From positions 1 through 9,419 of the forward strand of contig QGUY01000150.1 in NCBI GenBank assembly GCA_003242315.1: 9,419 bases of DNA, written 5' to 3'. The notes under the pieces are model-generated. The model was not told where the DNA came from and made no database searches. It saw only the letters and a list, made by a program, of their open reading frames with translations. Origin of the DNA: Bacteroidota bacterium. GTDB taxonomy: Bacteria; Bacteroidota; Bacteroidia; Cytophagales; Cyclobacteriaceae. Positions 1 through 7,121 of this stretch are shown here, one piece after another. Each line of letters begins with the position of its first letter. The first letter of the stretch is position 1. A program made the translations under genes and the position numbers.

Positions 1-378
1 GTCGCCGTACTGGTGAAAATCGTAATACGATCCAACCAATGGAAATGACTCCTGGTTGGATGTCATCCCTGTCAGTCGCTGTCCCATGCGAACGGAGGCG
101 GGAAGTTCCTGCCCCATCATTTTGCGAAGCAGTGGCTTGTAGTCGAACGACTCGAGTTGTGAGGGCGCGCCGTTCTGGAACAGATAGATAATCCGCTTTG
201 CTTTAGGCGCAAAGTGAGGTACGCCAATAGCATTCAGGTCGATGTCGTCATCGGACCTTGAAAAGAGTCCTGGCATGAGCAGGGTACCCAGTGCCACACT
301 ACCGATGCCGAGGCTCAGACGCGAAAGGAAGCGGCGCCGGTTAACGTTCAAGCCGAATTCAAGAAGTTCTTTCTCCAT
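1..378 (-). CDS. DUF1501 family Tat-exported protein, N-terminal part (3' end beyond window)
   Basis: The frame is open from an ATG at 378 down to base 1, giving 126 residues with no stop, so the gene is cut by the window edge. The N-terminus has a twin-arginine export signal: a charged start, then RRRFLSRLSLGIGSVALG at residues 14-31, a hydrophobic stretch and a likely cleavage region before residue 45. The mature part holds AKRIIYLFQNGAPSQLESFDYKP, typical of DUF1501 proteins, which belong to the alkaline phosphatase/sulfatase-like superfamily (family knowledge). It should act folded in the periplasm. Its start lies 2 bases after the stop of the PSD1 lipoprotein gene, with no separate ribosome site visible, so translational coupling is likely. 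DUF1501 genes usually sit beside DUF1549/DUF1553 genes, as here. The biochemical role is not established. The catalytic residues lie outside the window, so activity cannot be judged. Confidence 0.9.
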   Translation of the reverse strand, partial: MEKELLEFGLNVNRRRFLSRLSLGIGSVALGTLLMPGLFSRSDDDIDLNAIGVPHFAPKAKRIIYLFQNGAPSQLESFDYKPLLRKMMGQELPASVRMGQRLTGMTSNQESFPLVGSYYDFHQYGD

Positions 379-380
379 AA

Positions 381-2678
381 TCACGATCGGGTTGTGGCTT
401 CTTCGATATTGTATATAGAACAGATCACCTGCATGAGCGCGGCATGCGTCACTGGTTCATGATTCGCCTTCGGATACTCTCCGACGTCAAGTAATTTCCG
501 GGCCTTTGACTCGTCGCCTTCCAATGCTGTCTTCTCTTCATCGAAATACCGCAACAGCACGTTCAGTTCCGCATCGGTCGGTTTTCGGCACACGATCAAG
601 CGAAAGGCTTTTTCTATCTTTTCCCGTTCCGAAGTAGTCTCGTCCAGCAACCTGGCAGCAAGAACACGCGCGGCTTCCAGCACGGTAGGATCGTTCATCA
701 ACACCAGCGCCTGAAGGGGAGTATTGGTTCGCAATCTTCGCACCTCGCATTGATCCCGATTGCTTCCGTCGAAAATGATGTGCGAGGGCGGGGGCACGGT
801 GAGTTTGATGAAAGTGTACAATCCTCTGCGGTAGAGGTCAGGACCATGATCCTGTCGATAGGTTGCAAGCAGTCCTCGACCTGACGTCGAAGCTTCCCAG
901 ATACCAGCGGGCTGGTATGGCTTTACGCTGGGCCCTCCAATTTCACGGTTGAGGAGTCCGCTGCTTGCCAGCACGAGATCGCGTACAAACTCAGCAGCAA
1001 GTCGGAAGCGCGGTGCACGTGACAAATAGCGGTTATCAGGATCGCGCTCCAATTTTTTTGGCGTTACTGCGGCGGATTGCCGATAGGTAGACGACATTAC
1101 AATCTGGTGGATCAGGCGTTTGATATTCCAGCCATTTTCCATGAAGTCGACCGCTAGCCAGTCGAGCAGCTCGGGATGCGATGGCAATTCGCCCTGCATA
1201 CCAAAATCTCCAGAGGTAGCGACGATACCTGTACCAAAGAATTCCTGCCAGATACGGTTGACAAATACCCTGGCCGTTAGGGGATTCTTCTCGTCGACGA
1301 GCCATTGCGCGAGGCCCAGGCGGTTTCGCGGAAGGTCGTCGGGAAAAGGATACACAGCTTCAGGCGTAGCGGGTGAGACGGGGATGGTTGGCGCATCGTA
1401 TGCGCCGCGGGCAAGTATGCGGGTAGTGCGCGGCGTGTCGAGTTCGCCCATCACCGATACCATCAGGCTGCTTGTATCTTTCTTGTTGATGAAGCTCAGG
1501 ATTTCACGCACCTGTTTATCGGACAGCTCAAGCATGGGAGGCTTTGCGGGTCGCGACTGCGTGATGTCTCCTTCGTATCCTTTTTCATACGTGTTGTTGA
1601 AAAAGGCAAACAGGCTAAAGTATTCTTTCTGAGAAATGGGATCGTACTTGTGATCGTGGCATTTCGCGCACTCAACGGTGAGGGCGAGAATGCCTTTACC
1701 TACGGTGTTCGTCTTGTCGGTTACATATTCGATGCGGTATTCTTCATCGATAACGCCGCCTTCTTCGGTAAATTTGTGGTTTCGGTTAAAGCCCGTAGCC
1801 AGCACCTGTTCGAGCGTTGCGTTCGGCAGCATGTCGCCGGCAATCTGCCAGGTGATGAATTTGTCGTAAGGAAGGTTGGTATTGAACGCGTGAATTACCC
1901 AGTCGCGCCACGGCCATTGCGTTCTGAGGTTATCGTCCTGGTACCCATAGGAGTCGGCGTAGCGTGCGACGTCGCACCAGTATACCGCCATACGCTCGCC
2001 GTAGGCTGGACTTGCGAGAAGTTCTTCGACAATCTTTTCATAGGCTTCCGGTGATGGGTCTGCCAGGAAGCGGTCCATCAGCTCAAGAGAAGGTGGCAGT
2101 CCTGTAATGTCGAGTGAAGCGCGTTTCAGCAATCGCTCCGGGTCAGCAATTTCATTAGGAGTCAGATTTCGGTCTTCGAGTGCGCGTAGAATGAAGCGGT
2201 CGATTTCATTGGTTGGCCAAACTTCATCATCAACTTCGGGCACTTCTGGTTTAACAGGCGGAACGAAGGCCCAGTGCGGTTCATACTGTGCTCCTTGCTT
2301 TATCCATTTTTCAATGATGCGGATGTCGCGTTCAGAAAGTTTCAGGTTTGACGCTGGCGGGGGCATCATTTCGCTGCTGTCGGACGATGATATCCGGAGG
2401 AACACGTGTGATTCTTCCGGCTTACCTGGGACGAGCGCGAAGGCGGCAGGGTTGTCTTTAAGGTGTTTGTAAGCGCTGTCCGCGATGTCAAGTCGCAAGC
2501 CCGCTTCGCGCTTATTTGCATCGGGGCCGTGGCAGGTAAAGCACTTGTCGGACAGGATGGGTCGGACGTGAAAGTTGTAGCTGATCTTATCGGGCAGTGT
2601 TTCTTCTGACGCATTCTGGCAGCCGGGAAGCAGGAGGGTTACCCCTGCCAGGATCGCGATGCAACACCCCCTGATCAT
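381..2678 (-). CDS. PSD1 and planctomycete cytochrome C domain lipoprotein (DUF1549/DUF1553)
   Basis: This is a 765-residue exported protein. A lipoprotein signal ends in LPGC with the lipidated Cys at 20, so it is probably membrane-anchored facing the periplasm or outer leaflet. Domains in order: a planctomycete-type cytochrome c domain (about 33-130) with haem motif CFTCH at 46-50 and possible axial Met in EMMPPP at 103-108; DUF1549 (about 155-365) starting NEIDRFILRAL and containing GERMAVYWCDVARYADSYGY and a second motif CAKCH at 337-341; and DUF1553 (about 450-715) starting PRNRLGLAQWLV and containing VFVNRIWQEFFGTGIV and LRTNTPLQALVLMNDP. The start is supported by the signal peptide and by AAGGGG about 9 bases upstream. 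The pairing with DUF1501 is characteristic. The family is thought to act in redox or polymer-degradation processes, but its reaction is unknown. It is on the short side for the family, lacking an inserted lectin-like domain between DUF1549 and DUF1553. Confidence 0.95.
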   Translation of the reverse strand: MIRGCCIAILAGVTLLLPGCQNASEETLPDKISYNFHVRPILSDKCFTCHGPDANKREAGLRLDIADSAYKHLKDNPAAFALVPGKPEESHVFLRISSSDSSEMMPPPASNLKLSERDIRIIEKWIKQGAQYEPHWAFVPPVKPEVPEVDDEVWPTNEIDRFILRALEDRNLTPNEIADPERLLKRASLDITGLPPSLELMDRFLADPSPEAYEKIVEELLASPAYGERMAVYWCDVARYADSYGYQDDNLRTQWPWRDWVIHAFNTNLPYDKFITWQIAGDMLPNATLEQVLATGFNRNHKFTEEGGVIDEEYRIEYVTDKTNTVGKGILALTVECAKCHDHKYDPISQKEYFSLFAFFNNTYEKGYEGDITQSRPAKPPMLELSDKQVREILSFINKKDTSSLMVSVMGELDTPRTTRILARGAYDAPTIPVSPATPEAVYPFPDDLPRNRLGLAQWLVDEKNPLTARVFVNRIWQEFFGTGIVATSGDFGMQGELPSHPELLDWLAVDFMENGWNIKRLIHQIVMSSTYRQSAAVTPKKLERDPDNRYLSRAPRFRLAAEFVRDLVLASSGLLNREIGGPSVKPYQPAGIWEASTSGRGLLATYRQDHGPDLYRRGLYTFIKLTVPPPSHIIFDGSNRDQCEVRRLRTNTPLQALVLMNDPTVLEAARVLAARLLDETTSEREKIEKAFRLIVCRKPTDAELNVLLRYFDEEKTALEGDESKARKLLDVGEYPKANHEPVTHAALMQVICSIYNIEEATTRS

Positions 2679-2729
2679 GATTATTATGCCCCTTTTTTAT
2701 GAAACGGCCCTATTCCGGCCCAATACTCC

Positions 2730-2741
2730 GTGTGCGCACAC
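2730..2741. promoter_or_regulatory. perfect 12-bp palindrome upstream of PSD1 gene
   Basis: GTGTGCGCACAC is fully self-complementary and lies about 52 bases upstream of the PSD1 lipoprotein start, in the gap shared with the divergent small gene. Just beyond it on the minus strand is TAACTTTC (2752-2759), one base off the Bacteroidota -7 element TAnnTTTG, so the palindrome would fall in the transcript leader or at an operator position. A regulator site is only a guess, because no second copy is seen in the window. Confidence 0.25.
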
Positions 2742-2869
2742 ACTGTAAAGTGAAAGTTAGAATTTTGTCTGCTTACTTTCAAACGTTTCCGAGAAAAGGA
2801 GGGCGCTCAAAGGGCGTTTTCGGGTCGAACTTTTCGCTGAACTGTACAGTGCCTGATTTCGCGTTTCTT

Positions 2870-2877
2870 TATCTTTG
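2870..2877 (+). promoter_or_regulatory. Bacteroidota -7 element (TATCTTTG) for the small plus-strand gene
   Basis: TATCTTTG matches TAnnTTTG exactly. Transcription would begin a few bases downstream, leaving a leader of roughly 10-17 bases before the start codon. No convincing TTTG -33 box is present at the expected 19-23 base spacing. Confidence 0.6.
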
Positions 2878-2898
2878 GCAATGGATTAGCTTGTGACG

Positions 2899-3153
2899 AT
2901 GACTTGGAAGGCTTATAGCAAACTACCACTGTCCAGGAAGATCAGCGTCCTGTACGAACGCGGTACGTTCGTCATGGCCATTCGTTACTACGGCTACAAG
3001 GTCAATCTCTACCTGCTCGAAGACTTCTTCCTCGAAGTTTTCGTCAACCACAAGCACGCTTCAATTGAAAAGATCACCCTTCTTGATTCGTCTCATTCCC
3101 GGATGAAGTTTTATTCGGATCAGATTAAGTTGCCTTGTGATATAATGTGTTGA
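2899..3153 (+). CDS. small conserved-looking hypothetical protein
   Basis: This frame encodes about 84 residues from the ATG at 2899, or 86 if the in-frame GTG at 2893 is used. I chose ATG because both starts lie just after the promoter and ATG is the commoner start. I do not recognise a named family. The protein is rich in aromatic and basic residues (FVMAIRYYGYKVNLYLL, FFLEVFVNHKHASIEKI) with no signal peptide or membrane helix, so it is probably a small cytoplasmic beta-rich protein. Its reality is supported by the exact TAnnTTTG element immediately upstream, by normal composition, and by the absence of an overlapping gene on the other strand. The stop codon falls inside an octamer repeat, so the last few residues (DIMC) may be altered from the ancestral end. 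It is divergent from the PSD1 gene and appears to be a single-gene transcript. Confidence 0.7.
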   Translation: MTWKAYSKLPLSRKISVLYERGTFVMAIRYYGYKVNLYLLEDFFLEVFVNHKHASIEKITLLDSSHSRMKFYSDQIKLPCDIMC

Positions 3154-3172
3154 TGTGTTGATGTGTTGATGT
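3145..3172. repeat. tandem octamer repeat GATGTGTT
   Basis: Three near-exact units (AATGTGTT, GATGTGTT, GATGTGTT) and the start of a fourth (GATGTT) run in tandem from 3144. The repeat begins inside the last codons of the small gene and supplies its TGA stop. I recall GATGTG-type tandem runs as frequent in Bacteroidota intergenic DNA; this was not checked. Confidence 0.7.
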
Positions 3173-3262
3173 TGCGGTACTTGCCACTTGAGTGCCAGCA
3201 TTGAAAATACGTGGTTACTTATTATTATGATTAGAAGGTATGGCGCCTAACGGCGACACCAG

Positions 3263-3284
3263 CGCCTCTGCGACTCTGCGGTTT
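3263..3284. repeat. CTCTGCG-type intergenic repeat
   Basis: CGCCTCTGCGACTCTGCGGT contains two imperfect nine-base units. This wording (CTCTGCG...CTCTGCGGT) resembles a short repeat I recall from intergenic DNA of several bacterial phyla. It lies directly beside the terminator of the membrane protein gene. A single copy occurs here, so the repeat status rests on recollection. Confidence 0.35.
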
Positions 3285-3314
3285 AAAAACGAAAAGCCCC
3301 GACGAAGTCGGGGC
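3283..3314 (-). terminator. intrinsic terminator of the membrane zinc-ribbon gene
   Basis: On the minus strand an 8-bp perfect stem (GCCCCGAC / GTCGGGGC, arms 3307-3314 and 3296-3303) with a TTC loop is followed by TTTTCGTTTTT. It sits 27 bases after the stop of the gene at 3341-4090. On the plus strand there is no T-run after the hairpin, so it acts in one direction. Confidence 0.9.
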
Positions 3315-3340
3315 AGTATGAACAAATCGTTTCGAAAAGA

Positions 3341-4090
3341 TCACGCAGTGGCAGCGGAAGATTCTTCGAACTTTTGCGACATCCGAAGCACAACCGACTT
3401 CTTAGCCTTATATCCGCAGTAACCGCATTGGAAATGCTTCAGTAGTTCTCCATTGACCTCCAGGGTCGGAGCCTTGAGGATTTCTTCCTTCACAACCTTA
3501 AAGGTCTGGTAGTTGCATTCAGGGCACTGGAGCGCGTGCAAGTGACCTGCATACTTTTCGATCTTGACGTATCCGGTTTCTTCATCCTTCCATACGTCAT
3601 AGTCGATGGAGAACACGTTCTCTTCAGCCTGCATACCTTCATCCAGGTAAGCGTCTTCTTCCTCTTCACTCAGCAGCTTCATAGGCTTTCCGGTCTTGGG
3701 AGAAATTCTGGGCCGGTAGCGCAGCACCTTCAGACGCTTTTCGATAAAGAACGGATAGTAGAACTTGAGAAGGTTCTGAATGATCAGGGCTACGATCATC
3801 CCCATCGCGAACGTGGTGAAACCCCTTACGAAAATCCACAACGGGGTAAGCTCTGTGATCCTGGAATTGGCGTAGAAGCAGCAGCCGACGATCAGAATGA
3901 CCGACGCATACCACAGGGTACGGATCTCAGTACGATTGATAAAATCATACTTTGTCTTTGCGTCTGTAGTGAGCGCAAGTCTGATAACGTGCAAAAGCAC
4001 GATCAAGATTGCTACGGCCCACAGCGCGAAAGCAATTTTCTGAGCCGCCGCGTTCCATGATTCGTATTGACCGGAAAGAGTTTCTTCCAT
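3341..4090 (-). CDS. membrane protein with C-terminal zinc-ribbon-like domain, function unknown
   Basis: This is a 249-residue protein that I cannot assign to a named family. Three hydrophobic segments are visible: about 17-40 (AFALWAVAILIVLLHVIRLAL), 58-74 (with CC at 70-71) and 84-107 (ending MGMIVALIIQNLL). After them comes a long soluble C-terminal part that includes an acidic stretch (SEEEEDAYLDEG, 141-152). Four cysteines, CPEC at 189-192 and CGYC at 222-225, are spaced as in a zinc ribbon or rubredoxin-like knuckle. The tail is Ala/Ser-rich. By the positive-inside rule the soluble domain is probably cytoplasmic. The gene lies 164 bases downstream of the hydrolase gene and ends at a strong terminator, so it may be last in an operon or have its own promoter: GAACTTTG at 4129-4136 on the minus strand is one base off the -7 consensus. 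A role in sensing or in a membrane complex is conjecture. Confidence 0.88.
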   Translation of the reverse strand: MEETLSGQYESWNAAAQKIAFALWAVAILIVLLHVIRLALTTDAKTKYDFINRTEIRTLWYASVILIVGCCFYANSRITELTPLWIFVRGFTTFAMGMIVALIIQNLLKFYYPFFIEKRLKVLRYRPRISPKTGKPMKLLSEEEEDAYLDEGMQAEENVFSIDYDVWKDEETGYVKIEKYAGHLHALQCPECNYQTFKVVKEEILKAPTLEVNGELLKHFQCGYCGYKAKKSVVLRMSQKFEESSAATA

Positions 4091-4254
4091 AAAGCGTAAA
4101 AGGTTGGTTATAGTGATACAGCTACTAACAAAGTTCTCCTAAAAATTCCCCGCCCATTCCGACCCGGAAAACAAAGGCACAGGGACTCACTGAAAAATGA
4201 TACAATATAATACTCTTTTCAAGAAAAACCCAAATCTAGGCCTTCGCAAACAGC

Positions 4255-5031
4255 TTATTCATAACATCTTAACACAAAATCATACACGCGCGAGGACGTC
4301 GCGGGAACATCCTCAACCAGCGCCATGTGCGCCTGGTGTTCCAACTCATAATGCACACCGCGCGATGTCATTTCAGCCTGCATTCGCACGTCTTCAGCCG
4401 CGATTACCGGATCCTTACCGCCAGCAATGAAAAGTATGGGTCGTGGAAATGATTGCAACACATCAGTACGGTCAGGTCGGTCGCGCATCGCCCTCAAATA
4501 ACCCACGAGTGTTTCCGCATTTGCCCTAATGTTCAATTCCCGGACAAATGGTACATCAGGGTGATTGCTGTCGGCAAAAAGAGGGGCGATGAAGTTCGAC
4601 GTATACGCCTTCGCTCCGTTGGTTTCAATGAACGCCACAGCCTTGTCACGCCCTGCCCTTTTTTCCTCAGTATCAGGGCGAGCCGTGGAGTGAAAGAGTC
4701 CGAACCCCGCGAAACGATCAGGATCGCGTTTCACCATCGCAAGCGTAACATACCCGCCCAGAGAATGCCCTATCGCCACCATCTTGTCAATCCCCAATGC
4801 ATCCGCTTTGCGAAGTATGATCCCGGCAATATCATCGATGCTGAACGAACCCTTCGGAAGAGGGCTTTCTCCAAAGCCGGGAAGATCGGGTGTTATAACA
4901 CGGAAAGATTCTGAAAGCTTGCCGATAAAACCTTTCCATATCTCAGATGACATGGGGAAACCGTGGATCAACATGACAGCCTTCCCCCTTCCCGATTCAT
5001 GAAAGACGATATCGTTGACTTCTTCGCCCAT
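4255..5031 (-). CDS. alpha/beta hydrolase
   Basis: This 258-residue protein has the standard alpha/beta-hydrolase layout. The oxyanion region is LIHGFP (21-26). The nucleophile elbow is GHSLGG, with Ser at 90. The acid is probably Asp207 in AGGKDPVI. The catalytic His is 235 in HQAHMALVED. The complete triad and normal length indicate an active esterase, C-C bond hydrolase or related enzyme; the substrate cannot be told. PDLPGFGESP (48-57) is the usual conserved stretch after the second strand. There is no signal peptide, so it is cytoplasmic. The ATG start leaves a short N-terminus of about 18 residues before the first strand, as expected. It is downstream of dxs on the same strand, but 171 bases of inverted heptamer repeats separate them, so co-transcription is doubtful. 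No clear promoter element was found in that repeat region. Confidence 0.93.
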   Translation of the reverse strand: MGEEVNDIVFHESGRGKAVMLIHGFPMSSEIWKGFIGKLSESFRVITPDLPGFGESPLPKGSFSIDDIAGIILRKADALGIDKMVAIGHSLGGYVTLAMVKRDPDRFAGFGLFHSTARPDTEEKRAGRDKAVAFIETNGAKAYTSNFIAPLFADSNHPDVPFVRELNIRANAETLVGYLRAMRDRPDRTDVLQSFPRPILFIAGGKDPVIAAEDVRMQAEMTSRGVHYELEHQAHMALVEDVPATSSRVYDFVLRCYE

Positions 5032-5044
5032 ACCCGAAGGATTT

Positions 5045-5127
5045 GTGATTAGTGATTAGTGATTGGCGATTTGATTTTTGATTTTCGATTTTCCGATTTT
5101 CGATTCGGGATTTGGGATTTGGGATTT
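5045..5127. repeat. heptamer repeat array, left arm (GATTAGT / GATTTTY / GGGATTT)
   Basis: GTGATTA, GTGATTA and GTGATTG (5045-5065) are followed by degenerate GATTTT-type units and then three exact copies of GGGATTT (5107-5127). GATT recurs every 6-8 bases throughout. The array fills most of the gap between the hydrolase start and the right arm near dxs. Confidence 0.85.
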
Positions 5128-5160
5128 CCATTCGCGATTGTTGCACTCGGAAGGGACAAC

Positions 5161-5200
5161 AAATCAAAAATCAAAAATCACTAATCACTAATCACTAATC
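5161..5200. repeat. heptamer repeat array, right arm in inverse orientation
   Basis: Read on the plus strand this is CAAAAAT twice (5165-5178) and CACTAAT three times (5179-5199). Its reverse complement is GATTAGT x3, GATTTTT x2, the same units as the left arm. The 18 bases at 5047-5064 are perfectly complementary to 5183-5200, so transcript or single-stranded DNA can form a large hairpin about 154 bases across. It begins 3 bases after the dxs stop. It may mark the 3' end of the dxs transcript, although it lacks a T-run. Confidence 0.85.
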
Positions 5201-5202
5201 TA

Positions 5203-7116
5203 CTACGCCGTCTGCAGCATGGCCACGACAGCGCGTTCGATGTGCTCTTCGTCATAGCCACAGGCCCGATGCAATTCGGACTGTTCGCCGTGTTCCACGA
5301 CGACGTCAGGAATGCCAAGACGTCGAACAGGTAAATGGTAATTGTTGTCCGACATGAACTCCAGGACGGCGCTTCCGAAACCACCCTGTATGCAACCATC
5401 CTCTACGGTGACGATCGAGTTGTATGTCCGGCAGATCCTGTGCAATAGTTCTTCGTCGAGCGGCTTTGCAAAGCGCATATCGTAGTGCCCAATGTGGATG
5501 TCTTTTTCCGCAAGCTTTTCGCACACATTCGCGGCGTAGTTTCCGACGTGGCCCAGGGAGAGGATCGCAACACCAGAACCTTCGCGAAGCACTCGTCCGG
5601 TTCCCACCGGTATTGCTTCAAAAGGCGTGCGCCATTCGGGCATTACGCCCTGGCCTCTGGGATAGCGAATACTGAACGCCTTTCCATCGCGAGGCAGCTG
5701 GGCAGTATACATGAGGTTACGCAACTCAGCCTCATTCATCGGCGCTGAAACGATCATGTTTGGCAGACACCGAAAGTAGGCGATGTCATAAGCACCATGG
5801 TGTGTCGCTCCGTCGGCGCCGGCAAGACCCGCACGGTCGAGGCAGAAGTTGACGGGCAAATTCTGGATGCAGACGTCGTGTATGACCTGATCGTACGCGC
5901 GCTGCATGAACGTGCTGTATATGTTACAAAATGGAACGAGCCCTTGCGTGGCAAGTCCGGCCGAGAACGTGACAGCATGTTGCTCCGCGATACCTACATC
6001 GAATGCCCGATCCGGCATTTCTTTCATCATAATGTTCAGTGATGATCCTGAAGGCATGGCGGGTGTGATACCCACGATGCGATCGTTCATGCGCGCAAGT
6101 TCCACCATGGTATGTCCAAAGACATCCTGGTAGCGCGGCGGCTGAACGGTGTCGTATTCTTTCCTGGCGATCTCGCCCGTGATCTTATCGAATTTACCAG
6201 GCGCATGCCACGTCGTTGCGTTGCCGTTCTCTGCTGGACCGTAACCCTTTCCTTTGACCGTGACACAGTGAAGGATCTTCGGGCCCTTGATACTCTTGAG
6301 GTCGTTTAATACCGTTATCAGGTGGTTGACATCGTGACCATCGACCGGTCCGAAGTAGCGCAGGTTCAGCGATTCAAAGAAGTTGCTCTGGCTGAGCAGC
6401 GTTGCCTTGATGCCATTTTCAATCTTTGATACAATCTCCTGGGCATTCTTGCCGAACTTCGACAGTTTCCCCAGCAGATTCCACACTTCGTCTTTGAGTT
6501 TGTTATATGCACGCGACGTGGTGATGTCGACGAGATAATCTTTCAACGCTCCAACGTTAGGATCGATCGACATGCAGTTGTCGTTGAGCACGATAAGAAG
6601 GTTTGCATCCGATACGCCTGCGTGATTGAGTCCTTCAAATGCAATTCCCCCCGTAAGCGCGCCATCGCCAATCACAGCAATGTGATGACGGTCGTTTTCA
6701 TTCTTGTACTTGGAAGCGATGGCCATCCCGAGCGCAGCCGACACCGACGTGGACGAGTGGCCCGTTCCGAAGGCATCGTATTCGCTTTCGCTACGTCTTG
6801 GAAACCCGGAAATGCCGCCGTACATGCGGTTGGTATGGAACACATCCCGCCGCCCGGTAAGGATTTTGTGTCCGTATGCCTGATGCCCGACGTCCCACAC
6901 CAAAAGGTCGCGGGGCGTATTAAAAACGTAGTGAAGGGCTACCGTAAGCTCGACCACCCCCAGGCTCGCGCTGAGGTGTCCTCCATATACCGACACGTTG
7001 TCGACTATGAAATTTCGTAGCTCGCTGCACAGCCGGACCAGCTCGGCGTGGTCCAGTTTCTTTAGGTCATCCGGGCTGTTAATCGAAGCCAGAAGTTTTC
7101 CGGGCTTTATCAGCAT
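5203..7116 (-). CDS. dxs: 1-deoxy-D-xylulose-5-phosphate synthase
   Basis: This enzyme condenses pyruvate and glyceraldehyde 3-phosphate to 1-deoxy-D-xylulose 5-phosphate, the first step of the MEP isoprenoid pathway, using thiamine diphosphate and Mg2+ in the cytoplasm. The 637 residues are full length. Visible landmarks: GGHLSASLG (45-53) with the active-site His47; DVGHQAYGHK (75-84); the ThDP/Mg motif GDGALTGG (150-157) continuing to NDNCMSIDPNVG (178-189); the pyrimidine-domain Glu378 in DVGIAEQHAVTF; DRAGLAGADGATHHG (427-441); and the C-terminal transketolase domain from about 505 (GTGRVL, AILSLGHVGNYA). Cys181 stands where Escherichia coli has Glu (NDNEMSI). The start MLIKPGKLLASINSPDDLKKL fits the family N-terminus. 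It is transcribed divergently from scpA. A TAAATTTG element at 7188-7195 on the minus strand would give a leader of about 65 bases. Confidence 0.99.
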   Translation of the reverse strand: MLIKPGKLLASINSPDDLKKLDHAELVRLCSELRNFIVDNVSVYGGHLSASLGVVELTVALHYVFNTPRDLLVWDVGHQAYGHKILTGRRDVFHTNRMYGGISGFPRRSESEYDAFGTGHSSTSVSAALGMAIASKYKNENDRHHIAVIGDGALTGGIAFEGLNHAGVSDANLLIVLNDNCMSIDPNVGALKDYLVDITTSRAYNKLKDEVWNLLGKLSKFGKNAQEIVSKIENGIKATLLSQSNFFESLNLRYFGPVDGHDVNHLITVLNDLKSIKGPKILHCVTVKGKGYGPAENGNATTWHAPGKFDKITGEIARKEYDTVQPPRYQDVFGHTMVELARMNDRIVGITPAMPSGSSLNIMMKEMPDRAFDVGIAEQHAVTFSAGLATQGLVPFCNIYSTFMQRAYDQVIHDVCIQNLPVNFCLDRAGLAGADGATHHGAYDIAYFRCLPNMIVSAPMNEAELRNLMYTAQLPRDGKAFSIRYPRGQGVMPEWRTPFEAIPVGTGRVLREGSGVAILSLGHVGNYAANVCEKLAEKDIHIGHYDMRFAKPLDEELLHRICRTYNSIVTVEDGCIQGGFGSAVLEFMSDNNYHLPVRRLGIPDVVVEHGEQSELHRACGYDEEHIERAVVAMLQTA

Positions 7117-7121
7117 TTTTC

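Noticed and set aside
1120..2472. Several plus-strand open frames (for example 1120-1632, 1650-2054, 2107-2472)
   Set aside because: All lie antisense to the well-supported PSD1 gene and encode Ser/Arg-rich low-quality protein, as expected of shadow frames.
2699..2896. 65-codon plus-strand frame before the small gene
   Set aside because: Its product has an implausible composition, it runs through the promoter element at 2870-2877 and the palindrome at 2730-2741, and it has no start signal.
2954..2972. Inverted repeat ACGAACG/CGTTCGT with a 5-base loop
   Set aside because: It lies inside the coding part of the small gene, has no T-run, and is short enough to arise by chance.
3536..4060. 174-codon plus-strand frame
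   Set aside because: It is antisense to the membrane zinc-ribbon gene, which has clear helices, paired cysteines and a terminator on its own strand.
4091..4254. Possible promoter or terminator between the hydrolase and membrane protein genes
   Set aside because: The best promoter match (GAACTTTG) lacks the key T of TAnnTTTG, and the only stem (TTTTC/GAAAA) is 5 bp and AT-rich; neither supports a separate feature.
4197..4430. 77-codon plus-strand frame
   Set aside because: It overlaps the end of the hydrolase gene antisense, and its Pro/Arg-rich product shows no protein character.
5045..5200. CRISPR-like array
   Set aside because: Units are only 7 bases with no spacers of regular length and no cas genes, so this is a short tandem repeat, not a CRISPR array.
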